Source of the DNA: Anticarsia gemmatalis
Taxonomy: Eukaryota > Arthropoda > Insecta > Lepidoptera > Erebidae
NCBI RefSeq assembly: GCF_050436995.1
Contig: NC_134775.1
Coordinates: 8,409,124 to 8,473,123, forward strand
Reading direction: 5' to 3'
Length of the DNA: 64,000 nt
Part shown: piece after piece, positions 10,743 through 22,754 of the stretch
Position numbering within the stretch: position 1 is the stretch's first letter
Layout: each line of letters begins with the position of its first letter
Translations under genes and position numbers: made by a program
The notes under the pieces: model-generated
Seen by the model: the letters and a program-made list of their open reading frames with translations, nothing else
What the model was told of the DNA's origin: nothing
Database searches by the model: none

Positions 10743-11255
10743 TAATGTTAATTATCGTCTATCGTTGGTGAAAGTGTATGAACAGTATAAATAAAACTAA
10801 GTGTAAATCTATATCAATAGCAAGTGCAGTGTAATTATCCAATAAATAAACACGAAACAATAAACTGGAACTTATAACTATAAAGTACTTTCAATTACAA
10901 TTACTTTCAACTATAAGTTAACATAAATATAGCAAACTTTCATATAAAAACATAATTTGCAAATAAACAGTGAAAAAGTGACGCCTACTATAATTTCAAA
11001 AACAAACTGTCATTTACTGCATACAAAAATAGATACGATTTTGAACTTTATAGCATCTAATGCATCTAAAATAATAATTGCTAATTTCGATAAAATAGTA
11101 TTGAAGTTCTCTGGCTCTCATAGTAGAGCTTCCGCTTTTGCTTGCGTCAACAAGAGTGTGTGGGATCAAATCCTATTGAAATTGCATGTGACTTTTTGGA
11201 GTTTTTTGTTTTATTTTTTTTATGTTTTGGTGAATCTTAAACCTTAAACACTTAA
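10743..11255 (+). other. 5' part of the SGNH-type LINE relic, segment A (left arm)
   Basis: This is shared with the right arm (32074-32277 plus 40008-40330). It holds a weak 96-codon frame (10957-11247) without a recognised domain. In the empty (pre-insertion) order it is followed by 17065-17368 and then 22755 onward, where the SGNH ORF1 begins. I read it as the 5' untranslated region of that LINE, but the function is inferred from order only. Confidence 0.45.
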
Positions 11256-11307
11256 TGTATAATAGAATACGGGAATTAACGCGAACACGCATTTTACCTT
11301 AAAATGC

Positions 11308-14013
11308 CTAACGTTTCGGCGCAGGTTGCACTCGCCGTGGTCCCAGGCAGACTGGAGCAGCGATGACAGGACTTCGTGTATATGAGGCGGACGAATGTCC
11401 ATCCACCCTCATATTTTGATTTTTCCAACCGCCAACACACACTACACTAACCGTGTCCCTATTCTGTGAGCTAACCGATTGCGAAACATAGCGAGGTTTT
11501 GTAACAGTAATCACTGGATTCCACGTCGCGGATAATTTGAAGCCGTCTTCCCGATTGAAATTTGGATGTTTCTTGATTTCGATCGCTTCACGAACAATCC
11601 TCGAGTAGAAATGTCGTTCAGTGGAGAGGACTTGAGGGCGATGGAATTCAATCCAGTGATTAGTTCCTGCTTCGAGTAGATGTTCCGCAATGGCTGACTT
11701 GCTGATTTGACGGTTCTTAACAGCGGCGATATGTTCCTTGACCCTTTCAGCTATCGACCGCTTAGTCTGGCCTATGTAGGAACTACCGCAGCTGCAGTTG
11801 ATCTTGTAGACACCTGGTGTTTGAAACGGTAGTACATCCTTCGGTGTGCCCACCATGCTGCTGACTTTTGCCCCCGGCGTGAACACTGTGCTGATGCTGT
11901 ATTGTTTCAATACATTCCCGATCTTATCAGTCACTCCTCTGACGTAGGGCAAGTAGGCGTGCTGTCTGTTGACCTCCGGATGTTTACTCCGTTTCGTGAT
12001 CCTGTTCCTTCGTCGACTTACGTGGTATCCGTTCATTCGTAGTACCTCCTGAACATGTTCCAGCTCCTTCCCAACATGTTCAGGGTCACAGAGGTCATGA
12101 GCTCTGTTCTTCAGTGACGTCATAACGGACTGCAAGTGACGGGGATGGTGATGTGATGTAGCGTGCAGGTATCTATCTGTGTGTGTCGGTTTCCGGTAAA
12201 CACAGTGTGATAAGGATCCATCGGGTTTCGCGGCAACCCTCACATCTAGGAATGACAACGACCTGTCCGTCTCCATTTCGTAGGTGAACCTCATCTTAGG
12301 GTGAATGGAGTTTAGGTGTTCTAGATATTGATCTACTTCCTGTTGACCTCCTTGGATAATGCAGAAGATGTCGTCCACATATCTTTTCCAAAGCCGTATG
12401 GTTTTTGGTCCGAGTGCCAATGCTTTCTCCTCAAAGTGCTCCATCCAGAGATTAGCCAGTGCAGGGGCAACGGGGCTGCCCATTGCGACGCCATCAATCT
12501 GAAGGTAATGTTGGCCTTGGAAAAGGAAGTAGTTGCCGTCCAAACAGTTTTTAAGAAGATCAATATAGTTAAACGGCATCTCGTTGTCCTCTAGCTTGGT
12601 CTTTACCACGTCCAAACACTCCTTAATTGGAACATTGGTGAAGAGCGACTCGACGTCAAAACTCACCATGACATCGCCCGGTTCCAATCTAAGGTCCTTA
12701 ATAATCTGGACGAAGTGCCGCGAATCTTTCACAAAAGACGGTGTATTTCCCACAAGTGGCTGCAATACTGACGCAACGTACTTTGCAAGGTCGTAAGTAG
12801 GAGAGGCGATTTGACTCACGATAGGCCGCAGTGGTACGTTGGACTTGTGTATTTTGGGCAGGCCATATAATTTCGGTGGTTGGTGCGACTTCGGTTTATA
12901 CAGTCTTTCGTACTCGTCTTCCGTGAAAAGGTCCTTGTTGTCCTGTATCAGCGTCCGTATTCGTCGTGTTACTCTAGCCGTAGGGTTATATGATACCGGT
13001 TTATATACCTTGTTATCACATAACAAATCCCGAACTTTCTGTTGGTAATCAGTTGTATTCATCACTACAGTGGCGTTTCCCTTGTCGGCCTTAAGCACTA
13101 ATATATCCCGGTTATCCCGAATAAGTTTCAGTGCTTGACGCTCTTCTGCAGTGGTATTACTCGCTGGAACCTTCGATTTTCGTAATATAACCGCAACGTC
13201 CTGTCGCAGGGTATCGGCGTCGCCGGGCGGTATTTTATTACGAGCAATCGTTTCCTCGACGCTACTGATTACACTTTCGAACGGAATTCGCTTAGGCGTT
13301 AGTGCGAAGTTTATGCCTTTGGCCAAGATGTTAATCGTAGGTTGGTCTAAACTCACATTTGAAAGGTTTACGACGGTTTTAGTCAGTGGATCAGGTACAG
13401 CCGGTGACGTATTTTTCTCGACATACCTTCGGTTGTACTCCTTCGAGAACTTACGCTCATGGGTTTCACTACACAACTCGAAGGTCCGAGAAGCCTGAAG
13501 ATACGTTACCCGATCACACAAGTCGTAATCTTCGCGTGATAAACTAACACTACACTTCACATGTAACACGTATAACTCGCTATGAATACGGTTAAGCTCA
13601 CTGTGTTTGTTCCGTATTAATTGTCTCAGAAGCCGTTCACTCGCGTTATTTAGAATATTACGGGAATGCGCAATGTCACTACGCGGTTTGATACGTACAC
13701 ACGTAGGTAATAAGTTCCAATCGCGACACTTAGTTAAAAATATCAACGATGTTTCCACTCGCGCACGTTTCCGACGTAAATATTCTAGGTCACGTATTTG
13801 TTTTGCAATGTCCGACCCGTAGCGGTTTGCAATCATAACTTTTAAACTCTCGCGTTGCATGTTTAATGTATAATAGAATACGGGAATTAACGCGAACACG
13901 CATTTTACCTTAAAATGCCTAACGTTTCGGCGCAGGTTGCACTCGCCGTGGTCCCAGGCAGACTGGAGCAGCGATGACAGGACTTCGTGTATATGAGGCG
14001 GACGAATGTCCAT
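11308..14013 (-). CDS. Penelope-like reverse transcriptase with GIY-YIG endonuclease
   Basis: This open frame of 901 codons has no internal stop. The natural start is probably the Met at about 13860 (residue 52, MQRESLK), because the first 51 residues are read from the upstream tandem copy in a non-native frame. Order of landmarks: N-terminal Penelope region; RT blocks KADKGNATVVM (about 318), YGLPKIHK (about 388), FDVESLFTNVP (about 452) and MGSPVAPALANLWME (about 512); catalytic RYVDDIF (about 543); then a GIY-YIG type nuclease VYKINCSCGSSYIGQTKRS (about 727-746). By family knowledge, the RT copies RNA primed at a nick made by the GIY-YIG nuclease. It ends in APKR just inside the element's 3' end. 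All visible motifs are intact, so this copy could be active. The upstream partial copy may provide its promoter. Confidence 0.9.
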   Translation of the reverse strand: MDIRPPHIHEVLSSLLQSAWDHGECNLRRNVRHFKVKCVFALIPVFYYTLNMQRESLKVMIANRYGSDIAKQIRDLEYLRRKRARVETSLIFLTKCRDWNLLPTCVRIKPRSDIAHSRNILNNASERLLRQLIRNKHSELNRIHSELYVLHVKCSVSLSREDYDLCDRVTYLQASRTFELCSETHERKFSKEYNRRYVEKNTSPAVPDPLTKTVVNLSNVSLDQPTINILAKGINFALTPKRIPFESVISSVEETIARNKIPPGDADTLRQDVAVILRKSKVPASNTTAEERQALKLIRDNRDILVLKADKGNATVVMNTTDYQQKVRDLLCDNKVYKPVSYNPTARVTRRIRTLIQDNKDLFTEDEYERLYKPKSHQPPKLYGLPKIHKSNVPLRPIVSQIASPTYDLAKYVASVLQPLVGNTPSFVKDSRHFVQIIKDLRLEPGDVMVSFDVESLFTNVPIKECLDVVKTKLEDNEMPFNYIDLLKNCLDGNYFLFQGQHYLQIDGVAMGSPVAPALANLWMEHFEEKALALGPKTIRLWKRYVDDIFCIIQGGQQEVDQYLEHLNSIHPKMRFTYEMETDRSLSFLDVRVAAKPDGSLSHCVYRKPTHTDRYLHATSHHHPRHLQSVMTSLKNRAHDLCDPEHVGKELEHVQEVLRMNGYHVSRRRNRITKRSKHPEVNRQHAYLPYVRGVTDKIGNVLKQYSISTVFTPGAKVSSMVGTPKDVLPFQTPGVYKINCSCGSSYIGQTKRSIAERVKEHIAAVKNRQISKSAIAEHLLEAGTNHWIEFHRPQVLSTERHFYSRIVREAIEIKKHPNFNREDGFKLSATWNPVITVTKPRYVSQSVSSQNRDTVSVVCVGGWKNQNMRVDGHSSASYTRSPVIAAPVCLGPRRVQPAPKR

Positions 14014-14806
14014 CCACCCTCATATTTTGATTTTTCCAACCGCCAACACACACTACACTAACCGTGTCCCTATTCTGTGAGCTAACCGATTGCGAAACAT
14101 AGCGAGGTTTTGTAACAGTAATCACTGGATTCCACGTCGCGGATAATTTGAAGCCGTCTTCCCGATTGAAATTTGGATGTTTCTTGATTTCGATCGCTTC
14201 ACGAACAATCCTCGAGTAGAAATGTCGTTCAGTGGAGAGGACTTGAGGGCGATGGAATTCAATCCAGTGATTAGTTCCTGCTTCGAGTAGATGTTCCGCA
14301 ATGGCTGACTTGCTGATTTGACGGTTCTTAACAGCGGCGATATGTTCCTTGACCCTTTCAGCTATCGACCGCTTAGTCCGGCCTATGTAGGAACTACCGC
14401 AGCTGCAGTTGATCTTGTAGACACCTGGTGTTTGAAACGGTAGTACATCCTTCGGTGTGCCCACCATGCTGCTGACTTTTGCCCCCGGCGTGAACACTGT
14501 GCTGATGCTGTATTGTTTCAATACATTCCCGATCTTATCAGTCACTCCTCTGACGTAGGGCAAGTAGGCGGGCTGTCTGTTGACCTCCGGATGTTTACTC
14601 CGTTTCGTGATCCTGTTCCTTCGTCGACTTACGTGGTATCCGTTCATTCGTAGTACCTCCTGAACATGTTCCAGCTCCTTCCCAACATGTTCAGGGTCAC
14701 AGAGGTCATGAGCTCTGTTCTTCAGTGACGTCATAACGGACTGCAAGTGACGGGGATGGTGATGTGATGTAGCGTGCAGGTATCTATCTGTGTGTGTCGG
14801 TTTCGT
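13861..14806 (-). pseudogene. 5'-truncated tandem copy of the Penelope-like element
   Basis: It encodes only the region from the KPTHTDRYLHATS block through the GIY-YIG nuclease to the C-terminus. The nuclease motif reads YIGRTKRS instead of YIGQTKRS. The reverse transcriptase core is absent because the copy ends at an inverted junction at about 14806. It lies immediately upstream of the full-length copy and forms its pseudo-LTR. Confidence 0.85.
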
Positions 14807-16970
14807 GTAGTGAAACCCATGAGCGTAAGTTCTCGAAGGAGTACAACCGAAGGTATGTCGAGAAAAATACGTCACCGGCTGTACCTGATCCACTGACTAA
14901 AACCGTCGTAAACCTTTCAAATGTGAGTTTAGACCAACCTACGATTAACATCTTGGCCAAAGGCATGAACTTCGCACTAACGCCTAAGCGAATTCCGTTC
15001 GAAAGTGTAATCAGTAGCGTCGAGGAAACGATTGCTCGTAATAAAATACCGCCCGGCGACGCCGATACCCTGCGACAGGACGTTGCGTTTATATTACGAA
15101 AATCGAAGGTTCCAGCGAGTAATACCACTGCAGAAGAGCGTCAAGCACTGAAACTTATTCGGGATAACCGGGATATATTAGTGCTTAAGGCCGACAAGGG
15201 AAACGCCACTGTAGTGATGAATACAACTGATTACCAACAGAAAGTTCGGGATTTGTTATGTGATAACAAGGTATATAAACCGGTATCATATAACCCTACG
15301 GCTAGAGTAACACGACGAATACGGACGCTGATACAGGACAACAAGGACCTTTTCACGGAAGACGAGTACGAAAGACTGTATAAACCGAAGTCGCACCAAC
15401 CACCGAAATTATATGGCCTGCCCAAAATACACAAGTCCAACGTACCACTGCGGCCTATCGTGAGTCAAATCGCCTCTCCTACTTACGACCTTGCAAAGTA
15501 CGTTGCGTCAGTATTGCAGCCACTTGTGGGAAATACACCGTCTTTTGTGAAAGATTCGCGGCACTTCGTCCAGATTATTAAGGACCTTAGATTGGAACCG
15601 GGCGATGTCATGGTGAGTTTTGACGTCGAGTCGCTCTTCACCAATGTTCCAATTAAGGAGTGTTTGGACGTGGTAAAGACCAAGCTAGAGGACAACGAGA
15701 TGCCGTTTAACTATATTGATCTTCTTAAAAACTGTTTGGACGGCAACTACTTCCTTTTCCAAGGCCAACATTACCTTCAGATTGTGGCGTCGCAATGGGC
15801 AGCCCCGTTGCCCCTGCACTGGCTAATCTCTGGATGGAGCACTTTGAGGAGAAAGCATTGGCACTCGGACCAAAAACCATACGGCTTTGGAAAAGATATG
15901 TGGACGACATCTTCTGCATTATCCAAGGAGGTCAACAGGAAGTAGATCAATATCTAGAACACCTAAACTCCATTCACCCTAAGATGAGGTTCACCTACGA
16001 AATGGAGACGGACAGGTCGTTGTCATTCCTAGATGTGAGGGTTGCCGCGAAACCCGATGGATCCTTATCACACTGTGTTTACCGGAAACCGACACACACA
16101 GATAGATACCTGCACGCTACATCACATCACCATCCCCGTCACTTGCAGTCCGTTATGACGTCACTGAAGAACAGAGCTCATGACCTCTGTGACCCTGAAC
16201 ATGTTGGGAAGGAGCTGGAACATGTTCAGGAGGTACTACGAATGAACGGATACCACGTAAGTCGACGAAGGAACAGGATCACGAAACGGAGTAAACATCC
16301 GGAGGTCAACAGACAGCCCGCCTACTTGCCCTACGTCAGAGGAGTGACTGATAAGATCGGGAATGTATTGAAACAATACAGCATCAGCACAGTGTTCACG
16401 CCGGGGGCAAAAGTCAGCAGCATGGTGGGCACACCGAAGGATGTACTACCGTTTCAAACACCAGGTGTCTACAAGATCAACTGCAGCTGCGGTAGTTCCT
16501 ACATAGGCCAGACTAAGCGGTCGATAGCTGAAAGGGTCAAGGAACATATCGCCGCTGTTAAGAACCGTCAAATCAGCAAGTCAGCCATTGCGGAACATCT
16601 ACTCGAAGCAGGAACTAATCACTGGATTGAATTCCATCGCCCTCAAGTCCTCTCCACTGAACGACATTTCTACTCGAGGATTGTTCGTGAAGCGATCGAA
16701 ATCAAGAAACATCCAAATTTCAATCGGGAAGACGGCTTCAAATTATCCGCGACGTGGAATCCAGTGATTACTGTTACAAAACCTCGCTATGTTTCGCAAT
16801 CGGTTAGCTCACAGAATAGGGACACGGTTAGTGTAGTGTGTGTTGGCGGTTGGAAAAATCAAAATATGAGGGTGGATGGACATTCGTCCGCCTCATATAC
16901 ACGAAGTCCTGTCATCGCTGCTCCAGTCTGCCTGGGACCACGGCGAGTGCAACCTGCGCCGAAACGTTAG
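14807..16970 (+). pseudogene. Inverted Penelope-like copy with a frameshift in the RT core
   Basis: The copy starts at the ETHERKFSKEYN block, so the N-terminal third is missing. It continues through the reverse transcriptase to the GIY-YIG nuclease and the APKR end. Around 15785 one base is lost compared with the minus-strand copy, just before the MGSPVAPAL block. This splits the reading into 14807-15945 and 15795-16970. The downstream tail (to 17051) includes the first codons of a further unit, consistent with tandem origin. Confidence 0.85.
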
Positions 16971-17064
16971 GCATTTTAAGGTAAAATGCGTGTTCGCGTT
17001 AATTCCCGTATTCTATTATACATTAAACATGCAACGCGAGAGTTTAAAAATCTTAAACACTTAA

Positions 17065-17368
17065 ACCAGGACAATTAATAGTGTTTAATTGTATGACTTT
17101 TTTATTTAATTTAAATTAAATTGTGTTAAAATACAGTTTAAATTGTACATTAGAACATTGTATATTAAAATAGTCTAAGGAGTGTGATCATTTATTTGGC
17201 CTCCTAAGAAAGTAAGACTGTGGCCCTGAGGCTATAATTGATCAGTCCTATGGTGCAAGTTCGAGCCTGACTGTGAAGTGTTGCTTTTTGAACCTTATTA
17301 AAATGGATTACTTTACTAACATTACATTTCGTAAAACGTCGAGAACTCAGTCTATGTTAAACATATCT
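17065..17368 (+). other. SGNH-type LINE relic, segment B (left arm)
   Basis: This is the continuation of the interrupted LINE between the Penelope cluster and the Sola-like transposon. From about 17303 it begins the ORF1 reading with MDYFTNITFRKTSRTQ. The mirror copy is at 31770-32090. One mismatch with the right arm is visible (GTGGCCCTGAG against GGGGCCCTGAG). Confidence 0.6.
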
Positions 17369-20300
17369 GGGTGAATTGCGCAAGCAAAAAAAAAACACGG
17401 CAAACCTGAGAACGGTAGTGCAATGAGCTGATTTTTCATTTTAAATATTTTTTCTCAACAACGTAAGTACTTCTCTACCTTGGCAAAAAAAATCATTGAT
17501 TTCTACGCTCTAATTATACAAAAAAAAATAACAAAGTGTTATTTTATCATCACGGTGGCCTGTCCTGAACTTTTGTCTGCAAAAAAGTTATAATTTCTAA
17601 GGACAGTAAGTTTTAGTAGAATAACCACGTCAACAATGCATCGTTATGCCCCTCTCACCTTTCCTCACTTCGGATCAGTCCGCCTCAAGCTCTCGGCGCG
17701 AACGCACCGGTCCCGACGTGTTGCGGTTTCCCGCCAAAAAAGTAAGTTTATCATTTCAGTAATATGGGGACAAAAATAGTTTCATTTCGGTGGCTGTTAT
17801 AATACGTGCTAGATTCGTTTAATTTGTTTCAAAATTGTGGATTAAATTCTACGTAAGTACCGTTTTGTTTGAGTAGTGTTCATATTTTTTTAACAATTTT
17901 ATTTCGGAATTAAATGTAGAATAACCTCTACTTTATCATCTTAGTGTTATCATTTCAGTGGATTCGGTGGACTGTTATACCAATTACAGTCCACCGAAAT
18001 GAAATGTATCTCCGAAATGATAAAACCATAAAGTTTTAGAGATCCTTGTGTCAAATACAAAGTCGTAGATTTGTAATGTACCTACCTAGCGTGTAGATTA
18101 GACTTTCGGGTGTAGTTTTTGTGTAATATTTGTGTTTAAGATATATAATATTTACATTTATCTATGTAGTTAGTACATGTATAGGTATAATTTGACACCT
18201 ACATATTTGTTCGGCTCAACGATAGTGTGATGAGTGTGTAAGTCACCACAGTGTAGATTATTATATGTACTAATTGTCATCAAAATAATTATTTCGAGGG
18301 TTTACCTTCATTATAAGTCACCTAATCACCTGTCCCGCAATATTTCTTTATTTACTTTATATTTATAATTTTATTTGATACAACGATCAGTTACCTAATA
18401 TAATAAACAGTTGATATAATTTAATATTAACTAATTTTTAAAAGCATAACATACATCTAAGTATATTCTATACTAATATACAAAAAGGAAAGATTTTATT
18501 GTTTGTTTGAACCGAATAGGCTCCGAGAGTACTGAACCGATTTGAATAAATCTTTCACTTTTAGGAAGCTACTCTGCGCGAGATATAAGCTATGCTAAAA
18601 TAAAAAGAAACATTTTTATTTTAGGATGCCGCGGCCTAAGCAGCAGACTAGAGAAGAAAGGTTGGAAAAAAGAAGATTGTATGAAAGAAGAAGAAAAGAG
18701 AGAATTAAGAACAATGAAGTCTCACGCGAAGAGTTTTTGAGAAAAGACAGAGAAAGGTATGCAGAAAAAAAGATGCAGGATTAATAGTTTCAAGGCATCA
18801 AATGACCCCTAAAAAATTAAGAATCATAAGAAGGAAAAACAAAATAAGTGCTGCTGCTTATTACCAAAGAAAAAAAAATAGAGCAGCTCCAGCTCTTATA
18901 GCGGCTCGTGCTAACTCTCTGGATGAGACAATTGGGAATTTCGTTGAAGATGAGTTCAATCAGTCTTTACCTGACCAAAGTGATAATAATACTCCCGGAG
19001 TAAGCACTTCCTGTCACAGTTCCTCGTTGCCTTCTTTACGGCGCAGCATACGATTGAACAGCAATACTATTAGTACTACAGAAGCTAGAAGCTTTCATCG
19101 GGTATACACAAGCAGTCCACGACAAACCCCGCTATCAACGCTTCAAAATTTTGTAGATATTGACTATAGCAATCCTGTTCCAAGCACTTCTCGTCAAGAC
19201 AATCTATCTTCGTCTCGGCGCTGCTTGCCGATGAATATCGATAGTACAATCGGTTCTAATAATCAACATCATATTGATGACATTGTAGTAACTGGAACTC
19301 ATTGTGTACAACCAAGTGGCATACAACAAATAACATGTCCATCAAATGTAAGTAGTATCGAGTCAACATTATGCCCCAACAGCCCTGTTTCAGACTCGTC
19401 AATTACATCTGTAGAATTCAAGCGAGGACTTAAAGAAAATTTTCGAAAATATCAAAGAACTAAAACTAAGCTAATAACAGAATTACAAAACAAATTATTA
19501 CAGGTCTCTAAGGAAAAAGAAATGTTCAGAAAAAGGTGTAACAGACTACAAAGCAACTATATGAATTTGAAGAAAAGTACCCACGAAGGAGAAAAACCAA
19601 GTAGTAAAGGTCATAAAACCTGATAAGGAAAAAAATCGAATTCTCGGGAGGGTTGTGAAATTTTTAGAAGACGATGAAAATTCAACACTGTGTCCTGGAA
19701 AAAATGACACTAAATCTAGACATGGATTAAAAGAACAAAAGAGACTATTGACAGACACACTTAAAAATTTACACTTGAAATATTTAGAGTCAGGAGAACC
19801 ACCAATAAGCTATTCAACTTTTTCAAGAATGAAACCTTTCTGGGTCACTCAACCAAATGTGAATGCACGAAATACATGCCTATGTGAAAAGCACGAAAAT
19901 ATGAAACTTTTAGTTGAGTCTATGAAGAGAAACCGCCTTATCAAAGAAAATACAATATCCGACGTTTTAAATAGCCTATGTTGTAGTAAAGATAATATCG
20001 GTTGTCTGCAAAGAATATGTTCAAGATGTAAAAATAGATACATTGATTACCAAGAGTTTAATAATGGAGTAGACATAGCGTATTGGGGTTGGGAGAAGAA
20101 TAAAAGCATATACGTCAAAAATAATGTGGAAAAATCTGCTATTAAAGTGGAAAAGATAAGGCGTTGGGTGAAACCACTGTATTTAATCAAAAAATTCGAA
20201 GATAGCCTGAAACCATTCCTTAAACATTGCGTAAATAATAAAAATCAAAATCAAGCTTTCAAAACGTTAAAAGAAAATATGACTACGGAAGACTGTATTA

Positions 20301-22754
20301 TACAAATTGATTTCAGTGAAAATTATAATGCCAAATATGGATCCGAAATTCAATCCCTTCATTTTGGTGGCATCAGACAACAGTTCACTTTACATACTGT
20401 CGTAATATATTTCAAATTCGACCACGAAACACGCAAAACTCTGTCATTTTCTACTATAAGTACCTCTTTAAGGCATGACGCTGCTGCAGTATGGGCACAC
20501 CTTGTTCCTGTTTTGCGAGAAATTGAGATAACTGCTCCTCTGGTTCGTAATCTTTACATTATTTCTGACTCACCATCTGCTCAATACAGGAATAAAAATA
20601 TATTATATATAATAACTCAGTTATCCTCTTATTGTCCGATGCTAACCCACATAATTTGGAACTATTGTGAGTGTGGTCATGGAAAAAGCGCAGCAGATGG
20701 AGTGGGTGGAGTATTAAAGAGAACGCTGGATAAACAAGTCTCATATCAACATGATATTACCAATATTGAATCACTAGTACAAAACCTACAGAGATATGTT
20801 AAAGGTGTGAAAGTTGAAACTGTTGAAGATTATCAGGTGACAGATAAAGATTGGCTATTGCCCAAAGACTTAAAGACTTTTCCTGGAACTATGACAGTTC
20901 ACCAAGTTGTTTGGTCTAAAGAGTCAGGAAACCGTTTAGCACTTCGAAATCTATCCTGTATTGAAAAAGAATGCCTAAATGAAAGTATTAGGTGCACTCA
21001 CGGCAAGCATTTAGGTTTTCATGACTTCACTGACATTCAAACAACGAATTTTGCAAATAATACCAATATAACACATCTCCGTCCAATTCAACTGTCAGAT
21101 AAATTAGTACTTCGGCCTAAGTCATCCAATAAAAAAAAAACTTTCCAAAAAATTGTGTCACACATGAACCGAACGCACACTCAATCACAAATGTTGAAAT
21201 ATCAATTATTAAGCCCTCAACATCCAATACCCATTCCTTTGATGGAATTAATAATAAAAAAGGGGAGAATGAACAGGAATCATCGATAATACCCAAATCA
21301 TTGCTCGAAAAATATGAAAACTTTACTGAATTTAGTACTCCATCGTGCTCATTTTTTGAAAACCATGATACCGAATTTATTGAAAAGTATGAAAAAACAA
21401 GAGACGTTGACAGCGAAGAAGAAATCATGATTACAGCCAAGAAGAGAACAGTAAGAAGACTATCTTCGTCTTCCTCCACTTCTGAATTGGATATTTTTTG
21501 ATTTTTATTATTGTTTACTTAGTTTTTTAAATATTTGCTGTCATTTAATGACATGAGTTGTTTTTGGTAGTAAGTTAAACTATTATAATATACTAAAGAC
21601 GTGGTGTGATAATGAGAGAAGATTTGTTTAGTAAGTACAGACGACACAGAAATGACAGCACATCAACCTACCTCAATATGTCAACTTCTTCAATAGATTT
21701 TCAACCTTATCACAATAGTGGAAGGTCAATGTTGGATTGGTAAATTTGATAGATTCGGGTAGGCTGACCTGCTGGCGTCTGTACATATCTTAATTAAAAA
21801 CCTATTTTTATAATCATAAAAAGACTGATTAGTGAATTAGAAAAATAATTGTGTGATTTACAGTAACATGATGAAAAATTAATCCATTTAAGCTATATAT
21901 ACTTGAACCTAGACGTAAATACGTATACCCAGAAAGACTGTTTTATTGGATTAACTATGATTCGCAATTATGTATAGTAATTAGGTAAAACAAAAGTCTG
22001 TTCGTTTTTGTTATATTTAGATTTGTACGTTTCTCTATTGTTGTAGTAATTTAAGAATAACGTGATCTCAATTTTCAGTCCATGTAAAAGGATTTACTAG
22101 TAGTACTAAACTATTACGACTAAGATTTTTATAATGTTTCTTATTCATTTATTATATTTCAAAAATATAAAAGTTGATTTAATTTTAGAAGTTTTACTTA
22201 TACCTGTAAAAACACTATTCTCGTCTTGTTATCAGTTTAACTAAATTATAGGTACTTTTTTTTTCCTTGAGTAACCTTAACGTCGGGGTCGCAATATATC
22301 ATTCTTTGAGATTATTGTAACCTGAAAGAATTATATATTATGCAATACTAACTGTATTATCTATATATTAATAATGATATAAAAATTACTGTGTACTGAC
22401 CTGTCTCAGTGTTTATCTCTTTGTGAAAATCAAACCTACCAAAGTACGGAACCCTGGCTACCCGGCACGGTTGTTCTTAGCTGTATCATTTCGGTGGATT
22501 TATTTCATTCCGGTGCACAGTCTCTCATTTCGGTGGTCATTTTTATCATTTCGGAAGACACTTTTCATTTCAGTGGACTCCTAAAAATTCACCCTTAAAT
22601 ATTTATTTAAGTTTTGATGATATTTGATGCCCACTCACGCACAATGTCATAAAATAGAGTAAAGTTTTATTTGTCACTAAAAATATTTAGATAGTTTTGA
22701 AATAAAAAAATCTCACCGAAATGACACAAAAAAATCTCTTGTTGAAATTCACCC
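17369..22754 (+). mobile_element. 5.4-kb DNA transposon, tentatively Sola-like, TSD ATCT
   Basis: The ends are GGGTGAATT and its complement AATTCACCC, flanked by ATCT at 17365-17368 and 22755-22758. The right palindrome arm keeps the empty site with a single ATCT. Both subterminal regions carry many copies of TCATTTCGGTGG or a near variant (17740-18010 and 22485-22600), probable transposase-binding arrays. It encodes one gene, now broken. A 4-bp duplication and this protein type fit the Sola superfamily, but assignment is from memory. About 17380-18620 and 21500-22480 hold no other gene. Confidence 0.75.
18626..21501 (+). pseudogene. Transposase of the 5.4-kb Sola-like element (frameshifted)
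   Basis: The reading starts at MPRPKQQTREERLEKRR (18626) just after a TTTTATTTTAG acceptor-like stretch, so a spliced leader is possible. It has a basic, coiled N-terminus. One lost A in a poly-A run near 18770 shifts the frame into 18802-19623 (Ser-rich linker, coiled coil near 19430-19600). A second shift near 19600 leads into 19655-21289, the core. A third near 21240 leads to the acidic tail ending at 21501. Core landmarks are IQIDFSENYN (about 20300), IISDSPSAQYRNK (about 20560) and CECGHGKSAADGVGGVLKR (about 20670), a pattern of Asp/His blocks seen in a family of arthropod and cnidarian transposases. Cys pairs (CLCEKH, CSRCKNRY) suggest a zinc-binding module at 19880-20040. Without the three shifts it would exceed 900 residues. 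Confidence 0.7.

Larger units (their letters stand above)
11256..17051. mobile_element. Penelope-like element cluster (tandem plus inverted copies), 13-bp TSD
   Basis: Three copies of one Penelope-like element are joined. A full coding copy lies on the minus strand (about 11256-13860). Directly upstream in tandem is a partial minus copy (13861-14806) holding only the 3' part. Fused tail to tail is a plus-strand copy (14807-17051) truncated at its 5' end. The whole block is flanked by CTTAAACACTTAA at 11243-11255 and 17052-17064; the right palindrome arm shows the single-copy empty site at about 32090-32102. Partial tandem and inverted copies are the usual Penelope integration pattern, with the upstream partial copy acting as a pseudo-LTR promoter. 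Copies look highly similar by eye. Confidence 0.9.

Noticed and set aside
11256..11400. Hammerhead ribozyme in the Penelope pseudo-LTR
   Set aside because: A GAAAC core is present near the element end, but I could not find the matching CTGANGA core with pairing stems.
12328..13822. Plus-strand frames opposite the Penelope gene
   Set aside because: Antisense shadows of the intact reverse transcriptase; no own motifs.
17940..18010. Local palindrome around TGGACTGTTATACC as a regulatory operator
   Set aside because: It is part of the many TTTCGGTGG-type subterminal motifs of the Sola-like transposon.
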